Below are positions 27,500-35,343 of a stretch of 64,000 bases of DNA, piece after piece; position 1 is the first letter of the stretch, and every line of letters begins with the position of its first letter. This stretch comes from Bacteroidota bacterium (GTDB lineage Bacteria > Bacteroidota > Ignavibacteria > UBA10030 > BY39): positions 1 to 64,000 of the forward strand of contig JAUXOG010000138.1 of the NCBI GenBank assembly GCA_030682385.1. Reading direction: 5' to 3'. The position numbers and the translations under genes are program-made. Under the pieces are notes generated by a model. The model had not been told where the DNA came from and made no database searches. It saw only the letters and a program-made list of their open reading frames with translations.

Positions 27500-28252
27500 T
27501 TATACCTTTGCCGTGAATGGATATTTCATTGATTCGCAAACCCGCCAGATGCTTTGGCAGGAAAATTTATTTTCATAAAGAGCTTTCCCGATTACAACTG
27601 AATCGACACCGTGTTTAACTAACTCTTGCATTTTCAGAAGGTCGCTTAGTCCCCGGATACCGCCTGAGGCAGTTACACGCATACCGGTTTCGATTGCGAA
27701 CTCTTTGATAGCATCGAAATTCGGAGATGATGTTTTTCCGTCAGTAAAAATATTTCGATACACAATGCGGTTGAAGCCGAGAAATTTAGCATGCTGTGCA
27801 GCTTCAACAAGAGTGATGTCCCAATTTTTGACCCAGCCCTTAGTAACAACTTTGTTATTTTCCACCGACAGACCTATTACCACTTTGCTACCACCGAACC
27901 GTTGCAAAATCTTTATAGCTTCTGTTGGTTTTTCAAGGAACAAAGTACCGATTAAAATTCTGTAAACACCGATATCGAAAGCGCGTTGAGCATCTACAAG
28001 ACTTTGAATACCTCCACCCAACTCGATTGGGATATCAACGGTCTCGATAATTTTTTGAACCACATCGAGGTTTACAAAATGCCCGGCATCCACAGCATCG
28101 AAATCGGTAATGTGCAGCGACTTAGCATTTTCGCGGCGCCAAAGTTTAGCCATTTCGACTGGATCGTCCGAGCAAACTGAACCATCCTCGTATTTCACTC
28201 TGAAGAGGCATTTACCCGCTTTAATTCGTATTGCCGGTATAATTAATAGCAT
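27500..28252 (-). CDS. HisA-like (beta/alpha)8 protein lacking the catalytic aspartates
   Basis: A 250-residue TIM barrel of the HisA/HisF family; typical isomerase length. The phosphate-binding C-terminal signature (ASGGIRGLSDLLKM and VVIGKALYENKF) and the ELGGGIQS segment are retained. The N-terminal catalytic Asp of HisA (PAIDL) is Arg9 here (PAIRIKAG), and the second catalytic Asp (ALDVR-type strand) is Ser129 (IGLSVENN). The TDIxxDG motif is also changed, to RNIFTDG. No other his gene is in the window. So the fold and phosphate grip are kept but histidine-pathway chemistry is unlikely. It is first in the operon with the PfkB kinase 2 bp downstream. Automatic annotation as hisA would probably be wrong. 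Confidence 0.75.
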   Translation of the reverse strand: MLLIIPAIRIKAGKCLFRVKYEDGSVCSDDPVEMAKLWRRENAKSLHITDFDAVDAGHFVNLDVVQKIIETVDIPIELGGGIQSLVDAQRAFDIGVYRILIGTLFLEKPTEAIKILQRFGGSKVVIGLSVENNKVVTKGWVKNWDITLVEAAQHAKFLGFNRIVYRNIFTDGKTSSPNFDAIKEFAIETGMRVTASGGIRGLSDLLKMQELVKHGVDSVVIGKALYENKFSCQSIWRVCESMKYPFTAKV

Positions 28253-28288
28253 AATTTGGATTTAAATTGCACAAAAATTCGAAGAAAT

Positions 28289-29653
28289 TCAAGCTGATAA
28301 AGCATCAAAATCCTTTTCTGTCATAATTCCTTTTTCAATAACCAATTTTTTAACTGTTACATTTTTTTCTAAAGCTTCCTTGACCAACTCGGCTGTTTTG
28401 AGATAACCAATCTTAGGGCTGAGAAGAGTAGCTACACTTATACTTTTTTCAGAATAATTTTTACAACGCTCTCTATTCGCTTCGATGCCTTTTACACACT
28501 TTTCCGAAAATACAGTAATTGCATTAGTAAGGATTTCTATAGTTTGTAAAAGATTATAGTTGATCACGGGCATCATTACATTTAATTCGAGCTGCCCGGC
28601 TTGAGCTGCCAGCGAAATGGTTGTGTTGTTTCCAATTACCTGAAAGCAAACCATATTTAACATCTCGGCAATCGACGGATTAATTTTCCCCGGCATAATT
28701 GAGGAACCGGGTTGAACAGCCGGTAATTTTATTTCAGCTAATCCGGTCATTGGACCTGAGCTTAAAAGTCTTAAATCATTAGCTATTCGGATTAAATCCA
28801 ACGATAGGTTTGCGAGTGCATTCGATAAATGTACAAAAGGGAACATACTTTGCATTGCTTCAAAATAATTATCTGCTTTTTTGAATTCCATACCCGTCAG
28901 CTTTTGCAGTTCTTCAATAACTACATCTCGATAATCCGTCGGCGTGTTGAGTCCAGTGCCGACAGCGGTCCCACCTAATCCCAACTCGAGCAAATATTTC
29001 TTTGAATCGTTTATCGTTTCAATATGTTTCTTTAAAACGGAAGCATAGCCGGAAAATTCCTGCCCTAAACTTATCGGCGTAGCATCCTGTAGATGTGTTC
29101 TACCTGATTTTATTACGTCAATAAATTCCTTTTCTTTATTTGCCAATTCGGATTGAAGTTTCTGAAGTGTAGGTAATAATTTTTGTAATTTAAACAACAC
29201 AGCTATTCTCATTGCTGTAGGATAAGTATCGTTTGTAGATTGACTCATATTCACATGGTCGTTTGGGTTAATTAACGAGTAGTCCCCTTTTTCTTCTCCG
29301 GTTAATTCGAGAGCTCGATTCGCAATCACTTCGTTTACATTCATATTAAATGATGTGCCCGCACCGGCTTGGTACACATCCACCACAAACTGGTCGATAA
29401 ATCTTCCCGATAAAATTTCATCACAAGCCGAGATAATTGCATCAGCAATCTTTTTATCCAAAACATTACATTTTTTGTTTGCAATAGCTGCTGTTTTTTT
29501 TATGAGCAAATATGACTCAATAAATTCATTATGCGCTTTGAGATTACTAATATGAAAATTTTCCAGTGCGCGCTGCGTTTGTATTCCATAGTATGATTCA
29601 TCGGGAATATGTTTCTCTCCTAACGAATCCTTTTCTAATCTAAACGATTGCAT
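28289..29653 (-). CDS. aspA: Aspartate ammonia-lyase
   Basis: A 454-residue lyase of the fumarase/aspartase superfamily, removing ammonia from aspartate to give fumarate. The signature GSSIMPGKINPS (catalytic Ser loop) is near 315; NPNDHVNMSQSTNDTYPTA and AAQAGQLELNVMMPVI favour aspartase over class II fumarase. The start is the ATG at 29653, which has AAGGAGGA 7 bases upstream. An in-frame TTG two codons earlier overlaps the same site and is less likely. The Shine-Dalgarno lies inside the end of the small zinc-ribbon gene upstream, so translation is probably coupled. Confidence 0.92.
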   Translation of the reverse strand: MQSFRLEKDSLGEKHIPDESYYGIQTQRALENFHISNLKAHNEFIESYLLIKKTAAIANKKCNVLDKKIADAIISACDEILSGRFIDQFVVDVYQAGAGTSFNMNVNEVIANRALELTGEEKGDYSLINPNDHVNMSQSTNDTYPTAMRIAVLFKLQKLLPTLQKLQSELANKEKEFIDVIKSGRTHLQDATPISLGQEFSGYASVLKKHIETINDSKKYLLELGLGGTAVGTGLNTPTDYRDVVIEELQKLTGMEFKKADNYFEAMQSMFPFVHLSNALANLSLDLIRIANDLRLLSSGPMTGLAEIKLPAVQPGSSIMPGKINPSIAEMLNMVCFQVIGNNTTISLAAQAGQLELNVMMPVINYNLLQTIEILTNAITVFSEKCVKGIEANRERCKNYSEKSISVATLLSPKIGYLKTAELVKEALEKNVTVKKLVIEKGIMTEKDFDALSA

Positions 29654-29655
29654 TT

Positions 29656-29835
29656 TCAATCCTCCTTATGCAATGTAAATTCTGTTTTAGAAGCATTACA
29701 TGACGGACAAGTTTCCGGTAACCCATCTTTACGATGAACTGAATAACCGCATTGCGTGCATTCCCATAGAAGTTCTAAATCGAATGATTGAAAATCTTCA
29801 GCTTGTCCATTGTCTCCTTCTATCTGTTCGTTCAT
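29656..29835 (-). CDS. Small rubredoxin-like zinc/iron-ribbon protein
   Basis: A 59-residue gene, easily missed by size cut-offs. An acidic N-terminus (MNEQIEGDNGQAEDF) precedes a ribbon with Cys26-x2-Cys29 and Cys43-x2-Cys46 (ECTQCGYSVHRKDGLPETCPSC), spacing like the rubredoxin-like end of rubrerythrins. An AAAGGTAA site precedes its ATG, and its stop lies 2 bp before the aspA ATG. Many anaerobes carry such stand-alone ribbons of unknown role (metal binding or electron transfer). Confidence 0.75.
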   Translation of the reverse strand: MNEQIEGDNGQAEDFQSFDLELLWECTQCGYSVHRKDGLPETCPSCNASKTEFTLHKED

Positions 29836-29957
29836 AAATTACCTTTTCTTTTTTCAATATTAACATAGAGATAACTGTAATAATTTCCAAAACTATTTTC
29901 TTTGATTGCAAAAGTCCGTAAATTTCACTACTTTTTTATAGAATTTTGTTACCAGAT

Positions 29958-30230
29958 ATGCAAATACAACCTTTAGAAGAAATAGAAGAAGCCGTCGAAA
30001 CGCAGACACCCGCAAAAGTAATTTTGTTTAACGACGAGGTGCATTCGTTTGATGAAGTGATTTACCAGATTATCCGAGCGGTTCGCTGCGACTTCGAAAA
30101 AGCAAAAGCACTTACTAATCAAGTTCACAATTACGGAAAAGCGGTTGTGTACTCAGGAGAGATGGCGCGATGTATTGAAATCAGCGGCATACTCGAAGAA
30201 ATCGAATTGATGACACAGGTGGAATATTAG
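29958..30230 (+). CDS. clpS: ATP-dependent Clp protease adaptor ClpS
   Basis: A 90-residue adaptor that binds N-degron residues and hands substrates to ClpAP/ClpCP. The core begins VILFNDEVHSFDEVI (the conserved N-D motif), followed by the helix KAKALTNQVHNYGKAVVYSG and the C-terminal strand. I use the ATG at 29958; an in-frame TTG at 29946 is possible. No clear Shine-Dalgarno precedes either. The gene is divergent from the zinc-ribbon/aspA pair, sharing a 122-bp AT-rich promoter region. No clpA is nearby. Confidence 0.92.
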   Translation: MQIQPLEEIEEAVETQTPAKVILFNDEVHSFDEVIYQIIRAVRCDFEKAKALTNQVHNYGKAVVYSGEMARCIEISGILEEIELMTQVEY

Positions 30231-30295
30231 GATGATTGAATCAATGAACAAATGGATTATTGGAATAATGGAATAATGGATGGAAGGTTAAACTT

Positions 30296-30499
30296 ATGAA
30301 TTTAAAAATAAAAGAAGCACAGGTGTTATATGATGCAAAAGGAAATAAAACACACGTGTTACTTCCATATAAAAGATATGAAAAATTGATTGAGCTTATC
30401 GAGGATTTAGACGATATACAAGCGATCAAGGAAGTTGAACACGAAGGAGATATCCCTTGGGAAGAAGTAAAGAAAAAATTGGATAAGAAGAAAAGATGA
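30296..30499 (+). CDS. Orphan antitoxin-like protein (Phd/RelB-type)
   Basis: A 67-residue protein starting with a strand-rich segment (VLYDAKGNKTHVLLPYKRYEKLIEL) and a charged helical tail ending in PWEEVKKKLDKKKR. This profile is common in antitoxins paired with RelE/ParE toxins. A GGAAGG site precedes the ATG. Only 107 bp separate its stop from alaS, too short for a toxin; the only frame there is 24 codons and covers a palindromic repeat. So it is probably an orphan left after toxin loss. Confidence 0.55.
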   Translation: MNLKIKEAQVLYDAKGNKTHVLLPYKRYEKLIELIEDLDDIQAIKEVEHEGDIPWEEVKKKLDKKKR

Positions 30500-30530
30500 A
30501 ACATTTTTTTACTAATCTTTTGATATGCAA

Positions 30531-30559
30531 TAAACCCCATAGGGGTTTTATGTTTGTAG
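30531..30559 (+). repeat. Short palindromic repeat with TATGTTTGTAG tail
   Basis: A stem of AAACCCC/GGGGTTT with a 3-base loop is followed by TTATGTTTGTAG. Hairpins of different stem sequence but with the same tail occur again at 35021-35046 and, in shorter form, at about 35070-35092, so this is one member of a repeat family whose tail is conserved and whose stem varies but stays self-complementary. It may also act as a terminator for the antitoxin gene, although no T-run follows. Confidence 0.65.
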
Positions 30560-30606
30560 TTGAATGTTGAAAATATTTTAAATAGAATGGAATCGAATAA
30601 TTAATT

Positions 30607-33363
30607 TTGAAAACCTCAAACGAAATACGAAACGATTTTATAAATTTTTTTGAAGAACGCGGACACAAATTTGTTCCGAGTTCGCCAGTAGTTCCATACG
30701 ACGACCCGACGCTATTATTCACAAACGCCGGGATGAATCAGTTTAAAGATGTTTTTTTGGAAATCGGTAAACGTGATTATACCCGTGCTGTTAATTCTCA
30801 AAAGTGCATACGCGTCAGCGGCAAACATAACGACCTTGAAGAAGTCGGAAGAGACACCTACCACCACACTCTTTTCGAAATGCTTGGCAACTGGTCGTTC
30901 GGAGACCCTGCCCGTCCGGCAGGCGGGTATTATAAGAAGGAAGCTATTGAGTGGGCTTGGGAGTTACTTACCAAAGTTTGGAAACTTGATAAGAAAAGAT
31001 TGTATGCATCAGTTTTTGAAACTGATTCCGAAGCCGAAGAGCTCTGGAATAAAGTTACCGACATTAACCCGTCGCACGTTTTACGTTTTGGAAAGAAAGA
31101 TAATTTCTGGGAAATGGGCGAGACTGGTCCGTGCGGACCGTGTTCTGAAATTCATATCGACCTTAGTGAAAAAGGCGATTGCGGTCATCTCGTTAACGCG
31201 GGCGACCCGCGCGTGATGGAAATCTGGAATCTGGTTTTCATCCAATATAACAGAGACGATAAAGGGACTCTCACTCCGCTACCGGCAAAGCATGTTGATA
31301 CAGGCATGGGCTTCGAAAGAATATGCGCAGTCTTGCAAGGGAAAAAATCAAATTACGACACAGATGTTTTTACACCGATTCTAAAACATATCTCAAAGCT
31401 CGTTGGCAAGCCGTATCAATCCAAATTAGATGACCCGATCGATATTGCGATGCGAGTTATCGCAGACCATGTTCGTATGTTGTCATTCTCTATCGCCGAC
31501 GGTGGAATGCCTTCAAACGAAGGGCGTGGTTACGTGATGCGCCGTATCCTGCGCCGTGCTGCCCGCTTCGGACGAAGCTTAGAAATGCACGAGCCATTCA
31601 TTTATAAAATTGTGGAAGCCGTTGTCCAATCTATGGGCAATCAATATCCCGAAATAAAAGAGCGACAAAACCACATTGAGCGTGTGATAAAAGGAGAAGA
31701 AGAAAGTTTCAACATAACACTCGACCGCGGACTTGAGATATTCGAAACCGTAATTGAAGAAATAGGACACTCGAAAACATTTCCCGGTGAAGATGCGTTT
31801 AAACTTTACGACACGTTCGGATTTCCACTTGACCTTACCGAAATGATAGCCGCTGAAAGAGGATTAAAAGTCGATACCGGACGGTTCGCGGAGTTGATGG
31901 ATGAACAACGATCTCGAGCAAGAGATGCAGTTAAGTCTTCCACACAAATAGCACATATCGGGAATGAATTTAACGATTCCAGTTTTATCGGATACGATAA
32001 AAACGAAGCCGATGTTCTACTCGATAAAGTTATAGATGATAAATATATTTCATTCAACGAAACTCCATTTTATATCGAATCGGGAGGACAGGTTGACGAT
32101 ACTGGTATTGTTGAAGGAAAAGGATTTAGAGCAAGGATTCTCAAATCCATTAAGCAGGATAAAAAATTAATACATGAAATCGAGATACTCGAAGGAAATA
32201 TCACCGATAATATTGGTAAGATTGTTCATGTGAAAGTAGATTACAATCGCCGTCAAAACATTATGCGTAACCACACCGCCACACACTTATTGCACGAGGC
32301 ACTGCGCAGAGTGCTTGGCAGTCACGTTCAGCAGCATGGTTCGTTGGTCGCACCCGATAGATTACGTTTCGACTTCAATCATTTTGAAAAAGTAACGGAA
32401 GAACAAATTCACGAAATAAAAAACATCGTCAATAAAAAAATCTCAGAAGGAATATCTGTCGAATCGACCGAAATGCCAATCGAGGGAGCAAAGAAAATTC
32501 CCGGCATAAAAATGTTCTTCGGCGAAAAATATGGAGACGTCGTCCGCGTTATAAAAATGGCGGATAATTTTTCAGCCGAGCTTTGCGGCGGTACGCACGT
32601 CAAAAATACAAGCGACATCGGTTTCTTTAAAATTATATCTGAGGCAAGCATCGCCAGCGGCATACGTCGCATAGAAGCTGTAACAGGTGAAGGAGTCAAA
32701 CTATACATCGAAGATCAAATTGATAAAATCTTAAATATTGATGACAATTTGGAAATACTACTTAAAGAAAAAGAATCTTCGGAAAAAGAACTCAGTCAAT
32801 ACAAAAAAGTTGAACCTTCAAAACCACCACCACTCGGTATCGTTCCAACTTCAATCCAAACTGTAAACAACGATTTTGTAAATGAAGTCGAGTCTCTTCT
32901 CCAGCAACGAGAACTGGCAGTTGAACAGATAAATAAAGAAATTAGTGATCTCAAAAAAGAGCTTTCGAAACATCGTGTGCAGGAAGCATCCTCGGGTATT
33001 GATGCGCTGGTTGACGGCGGAGTAGAATTTGATGGTTTCAAAATCGTGTTTAGCAAGATTGAAGCAAGCAGTATGGACGAGTTGAAAAACATCGGCGATA
33101 CGCTTCGTGCAAAACTAACATCCGGCGTCGGTGTTCTTGGGACAGTTATCGATGAGAAGGTTGCGCTTGTTTGCGTCGTAACTGACGATCTAATCAAGAA
33201 TAAAAAACTTCAGGCTGGAAAAATCGTTTCCGAAGTTGCGAAGATTACAGGCGGCTCAGGCGGCGGGCGACCGCATTTAGCAACCGCAGGCGGAAAAGAT
33301 GTAAACAAGCTTGATGAAGCTTTAGAAAAAACCGTAGATATAATAAAAGCAATGATAGCTTAG
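30607..33363 (+). CDS. alaS: Alanine--tRNA ligase (TTG start)
   Basis: A 918-residue class II synthetase with editing and C-Ala domains. The catalytic core begins EIRNDFINFFEERGHKFVPSS. The editing domain zinc/catalytic motifs HTATHLLHEAL (near 560) and CGGTHV (near 660) are intact, and the DHHA1-type C-terminus has SGGGRPHLATAGG. The only usable start is TTG at 30607: a stop lies three codons upstream and the family N-terminus begins here. Codons 101-107 (PARPAGG) are an extra segment between WSFGD and YYKKEAI caused by a 21-bp palindromic insertion; other AlaS proteins read GDYFK-type sequence without a gap. Confidence 0.97.
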   Translation: MKTSNEIRNDFINFFEERGHKFVPSSPVVPYDDPTLLFTNAGMNQFKDVFLEIGKRDYTRAVNSQKCIRVSGKHNDLEEVGRDTYHHTLFEMLGNWSFGDPARPAGGYYKKEAIEWAWELLTKVWKLDKKRLYASVFETDSEAEELWNKVTDINPSHVLRFGKKDNFWEMGETGPCGPCSEIHIDLSEKGDCGHLVNAGDPRVMEIWNLVFIQYNRDDKGTLTPLPAKHVDTGMGFERICAVLQGKKSNYDTDVFTPILKHISKLVGKPYQSKLDDPIDIAMRVIADHVRMLSFSIADGGMPSNEGRGYVMRRILRRAARFGRSLEMHEPFIYKIVEAVVQSMGNQYPEIKERQNHIERVIKGEEESFNITLDRGLEIFETVIEEIGHSKTFPGEDAFKLYDTFGFPLDLTEMIAAERGLKVDTGRFAELMDEQRSRARDAVKSSTQIAHIGNEFNDSSFIGYDKNEADVLLDKVIDDKYISFNETPFYIESGGQVDDTGIVEGKGFRARILKSIKQDKKLIHEIEILEGNITDNIGKIVHVKVDYNRRQNIMRNHTATHLLHEALRRVLGSHVQQHGSLVAPDRLRFDFNHFEKVTEEQIHEIKNIVNKKISEGISVESTEMPIEGAKKIPGIKMFFGEKYGDVVRVIKMADNFSAELCGGTHVKNTSDIGFFKIISEASIASGIRRIEAVTGEGVKLYIEDQIDKILNIDDNLEILLKEKESSEKELSQYKKVEPSKPPPLGIVPTSIQTVNNDFVNEVESLLQQRELAVEQINKEISDLKKELSKHRVQEASSGIDALVDGGVEFDGFKIVFSKIEASSMDELKNIGDTLRAKLTSGVGVLGTVIDEKVALVCVVTDDLIKNKKLQAGKIVSEVAKITGGSGGGRPHLATAGGKDVNKLDEALEKTVDIIKAMIA
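30907..30927 (+). repeat. 21-bp palindromic insertion inside alaS
   Basis: A GC-rich segment with CCTGCC...GGCAGG inverted arms interrupts a conserved alaS motif and adds exactly seven codons (PARPAGG). Similar GGCGGGCAGG/CCTGCC strings occur in the repeats at 35131-35180 and 43188-43252. This supports a small mobile palindrome family that can sit in coding DNA when the frame is kept. Confidence 0.7.
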
Positions 33364-33438
33364 AGCGTAGAGCATGGAGCGTAGAGTTATAACAATTGAC
33401 TATTAATTAGACTCCAAATAGTATTAACTCAATGAATA

Positions 33439-33561
33439 ACTGAAGTTACGCAGAACAGTCATTCTGAACGAAGTGAAGAATCTTAAACCTCAATTTCGAG
33501 CTATTTTTAGATGTTTCGCTTCGCTCAACATGACAAAAAGTCGATTCTGCGTAACTTCAGT
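33439..33561. mobile_element. MITE-like element, 17-bp perfect terminal inverted repeats
   Basis: The left end reads ACTGAAGTTACGCAGAA and the right end is its exact reverse complement. The flanks are direct repeats of GAATA (33434-33438 and 33562-33566; extended TGAATAA on both sides if the terminal base is counted as flank). The 123-bp interior holds a second, imperfect inverted repeat beginning GTCATTCTGAACGAAG and ending with its degenerate complement. There is no coding capacity, so it must be moved by a transposase in trans. It lies between alaS and gmhA. Confidence 0.8.
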
Positions 33562-33604
33562 GAATAATGAATATCGAATAACCAATAACGAATGATGAAC
33601 TAAA

Positions 33605-34207
33605 ATGACACACCTACCACTAACACTTTTACGCAGACAAAAATATATACAAGACCAGCTCGACGAAAGTGCGGCGACAAAAAAGAAAATGTTCGAAGCT
33701 TGCTCAGCCGATATACTGAAAGCTGTGGATGCAATTTTCAACGCACTGAATAACAAAAAGAAAATCCTACTTTGCGGAAACGGCGGCAGTGCTGCCGATT
33801 CACAACATATGGCAACAGAGCTTGTAATAAGGATGAGCAAGCCAAACCGTCCCGCTATTCCTGCCATCGCACTCACGACTGACACCTCAATGCTAACTGC
33901 CGGTGGAAACGATATTGGTTTTGAAAATATTTTCTCACGACAAGTGGAAGCGTTAGGAAACGACGGGGACATTCTTATCGCAATCACGACCAGCGGAAAT
34001 TCCGAGAACATAATTCGCGCAATAAACGAAGCCAAGAAACGTGGTTTAACCGTAATTGGTTTTCTCGGTAAAGACGGAGGAGCTTCTAAAAATTTAGTCG
34101 ATGTCCCGATTATCATTCCTTCGAACGACACTCAGCGAATTCAGGAAGGACATATCACACTTGCTCATATCATCTGTGGAATAATCGAAGACGAGTTGTT
34201 TGGTTAG
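33605..34207 (+). CDS. gmhA: D-sedoheptulose-7-phosphate isomerase
   Basis: A 200-residue SIS-fold isomerase making D-glycero-D-manno-heptose-7-phosphate for the LPS inner core. The phosphate-binding motif is LLCGNGGSAADSQHMATEL, then TTDTSMLTAGGND, ITTSGNSENI and the C-terminal HITLAHIICGIIED, all typical of GmhA. It precedes the YgjV-like gene by 6 bp. A decayed 3' fragment of a second gmhA copy lies at 35600-35696. The region 33364-33604 upstream holds only a MITE and a doubled GAGCGTAGAG string. Confidence 0.94.
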   Translation: MTHLPLTLLRRQKYIQDQLDESAATKKKMFEACSADILKAVDAIFNALNNKKKILLCGNGGSAADSQHMATELVIRMSKPNRPAIPAIALTTDTSMLTAGGNDIGFENIFSRQVEALGNDGDILIAITTSGNSENIIRAINEAKKRGLTVIGFLGKDGGASKNLVDVPIIIPSNDTQRIQEGHITLAHIICGIIEDELFG

Positions 34208-34213
34208 TCAATT

Positions 34214-34837
34214 ATGATTTGGTATGAAACTGTTGGCTATCTCGGCTCCGTACTGATAGCGGCGTCCATGTTGATGAATAACATCTGGAAGTTGCGGTGG
34301 CTGAATATGAGCGGCGCCATACTGTTTGCTGTTTACGGCGTTGTTATTGGCTCGCTGCCGGTTATACTTCTCAACTCATTTAACACTACAGTCAATATTT
34401 TTTTTCTCCTTCAAATCAGTCGTAAGAAAGATTTTTTTACACTTCTTCCTTTGTTGAAGATGCGAACACTCTTCCTCGAAAATTTTCTAAATTATTATAA
34501 GAAAGATATTTTAAAGTTTTTCCCGGATTTCGACCCCGCAACAATAACGGAAAACAATGGTTTTATCATTTTACGTAATGTTGTCCCTGTCGGATTGTTC
34601 ATATACGAAGAAAAACCGGATGGCATTATTGAAATTAAACTCGATTATATAATACCCGACTACCGTGACTTTAAAAACGCGTCCTTCACACTTTCATCGC
34701 AAGCCGAACTACTCAAACAACGCGCGTTTAAAACATTTATAACGACGAGTAATATCAACTCGCACCGGAAATATTTGAAGAAAATTGGCTTTATCCAGTC
34801 TCACGATAATCCCTACTTGTTTCGGAAAGAAATATAA
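34214..34837 (+). CDS. YgjV-like membrane protein with C-terminal GNAT-like domain
   Basis: A 207-residue protein. The first about 80 residues hold two or three hydrophobic helices (ETVGYLGSVLIAASMLMNNIWKLRWLN, then GAILFAVYGVVIGSLPVILLNSF; only cores quoted) resembling YgjV-family inner-membrane proteins. The second half is soluble, and its end NINSHRKYLKKIGFIQ resembles the last strand-helix of GNAT acetyltransferases. The role is unknown. It is co-directional with gmhA at 6 bp. A nearly identical 3' portion of the gene is repeated about 790 bp downstream. Confidence 0.6.
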   Translation: MIWYETVGYLGSVLIAASMLMNNIWKLRWLNMSGAILFAVYGVVIGSLPVILLNSFNTTVNIFFLLQISRKKDFFTLLPLLKMRTLFLENFLNYYKKDILKFFPDFDPATITENNGFIILRNVVPVGLFIYEEKPDGIIEIKLDYIIPDYRDFKNASFTLSSQAELLKQRAFKTFITTSNINSHRKYLKKIGFIQSHDNPYLFRKEI

Positions 34838-35015
34838 AACTATGATAGGTTGTTCGAGCAATTACTTCGCATCAGTATAGTAGTTCGAATAGCTCCTGTT
34901 TTCCGCAATGCAACACCCAAGAATCAAAATCTATTTTAGTAACTTCTTAATTTAGAATAATATAAAATGATTTCTGCTGTCTGCGAAAAATGGGAAAACC
35001 AATTAATTGTGTTGC

Positions 35016-35240
35016 AAGCGAGTCCGTAGGACTTGTATGTTTGTAGCGCAAGATCCAGAGAGATCACTTCCGCTCCAGAGGAGCGGTATGTTGATTATCT
35101 TTGGTTCAATGATTCAAATACATTCGACCCCCGCCTACCAAAGTCCCGAAAAGAGGGACGGCGGGCAGGCCGCTGGGGTCGGAATAATTTTTTATTTTCT
35201 TTCTACAGACATTGAACTCCTAACGGAGTTCTGATTCTTT
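35016..35240. repeat. Cluster of variable-stem palindromic repeats
   Basis: At least four hairpins in 225 bp: AGTCC-GTA-GGACT followed by TGTATGTTTGTAG (35021-35046); CCGCTCC-AGA-GGAGCGG followed by TATGTTG (about 35070-35092); a CCGCC...GGCGG element with inner GTCCC/GGGAC arms (about 35132-35165); and AACTCC-TAAC-GGAGTT (about 35216-35231). The hairpins share architecture and the TATGTTTGTAG-like tail with 30531-30559, while stems differ by compensatory changes. Confidence 0.65.
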
Positions 35241-35343
35241 TTCATATTTTCCGCATTGCAGCACCCAATTTTCTGATATCGTTTCCATAACTCTTTATTT
35301 TACATAAATTATTTTTTCAAATTCTACCTGTGCGGAAAACAGC

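Noticed and set aside
26574-27539. PfkB gene starting at 27539
   Set aside because: This start overlaps the HisA-like gene by 40 bp and adds a non-family sequence; the ATG at 27497 has a ribosome-binding site.
27500-28252. Straight annotation as hisA of histidine biosynthesis
   Set aside because: Both catalytic Asp positions are substituted and no other his genes are present, so only a HisA-like call is justified.
30749-31216. A 155-codon frame overlapping alaS with an LPVRQAG segment
   Set aside because: Alternative reading of alaS; useful only because LPVRQAG is the other-frame translation of the palindromic insertion.
33490-34131. A 213-codon minus-strand frame opposite gmhA
   Set aside because: gmhA on the plus strand carries all SIS motifs; the start of the minus frame lies in repeat-like sequence.
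35021-35240. Possible CRISPR array
   Set aside because: Hairpins have different stem sequences, irregular spacing and no uniform spacer; no cas genes in the window.
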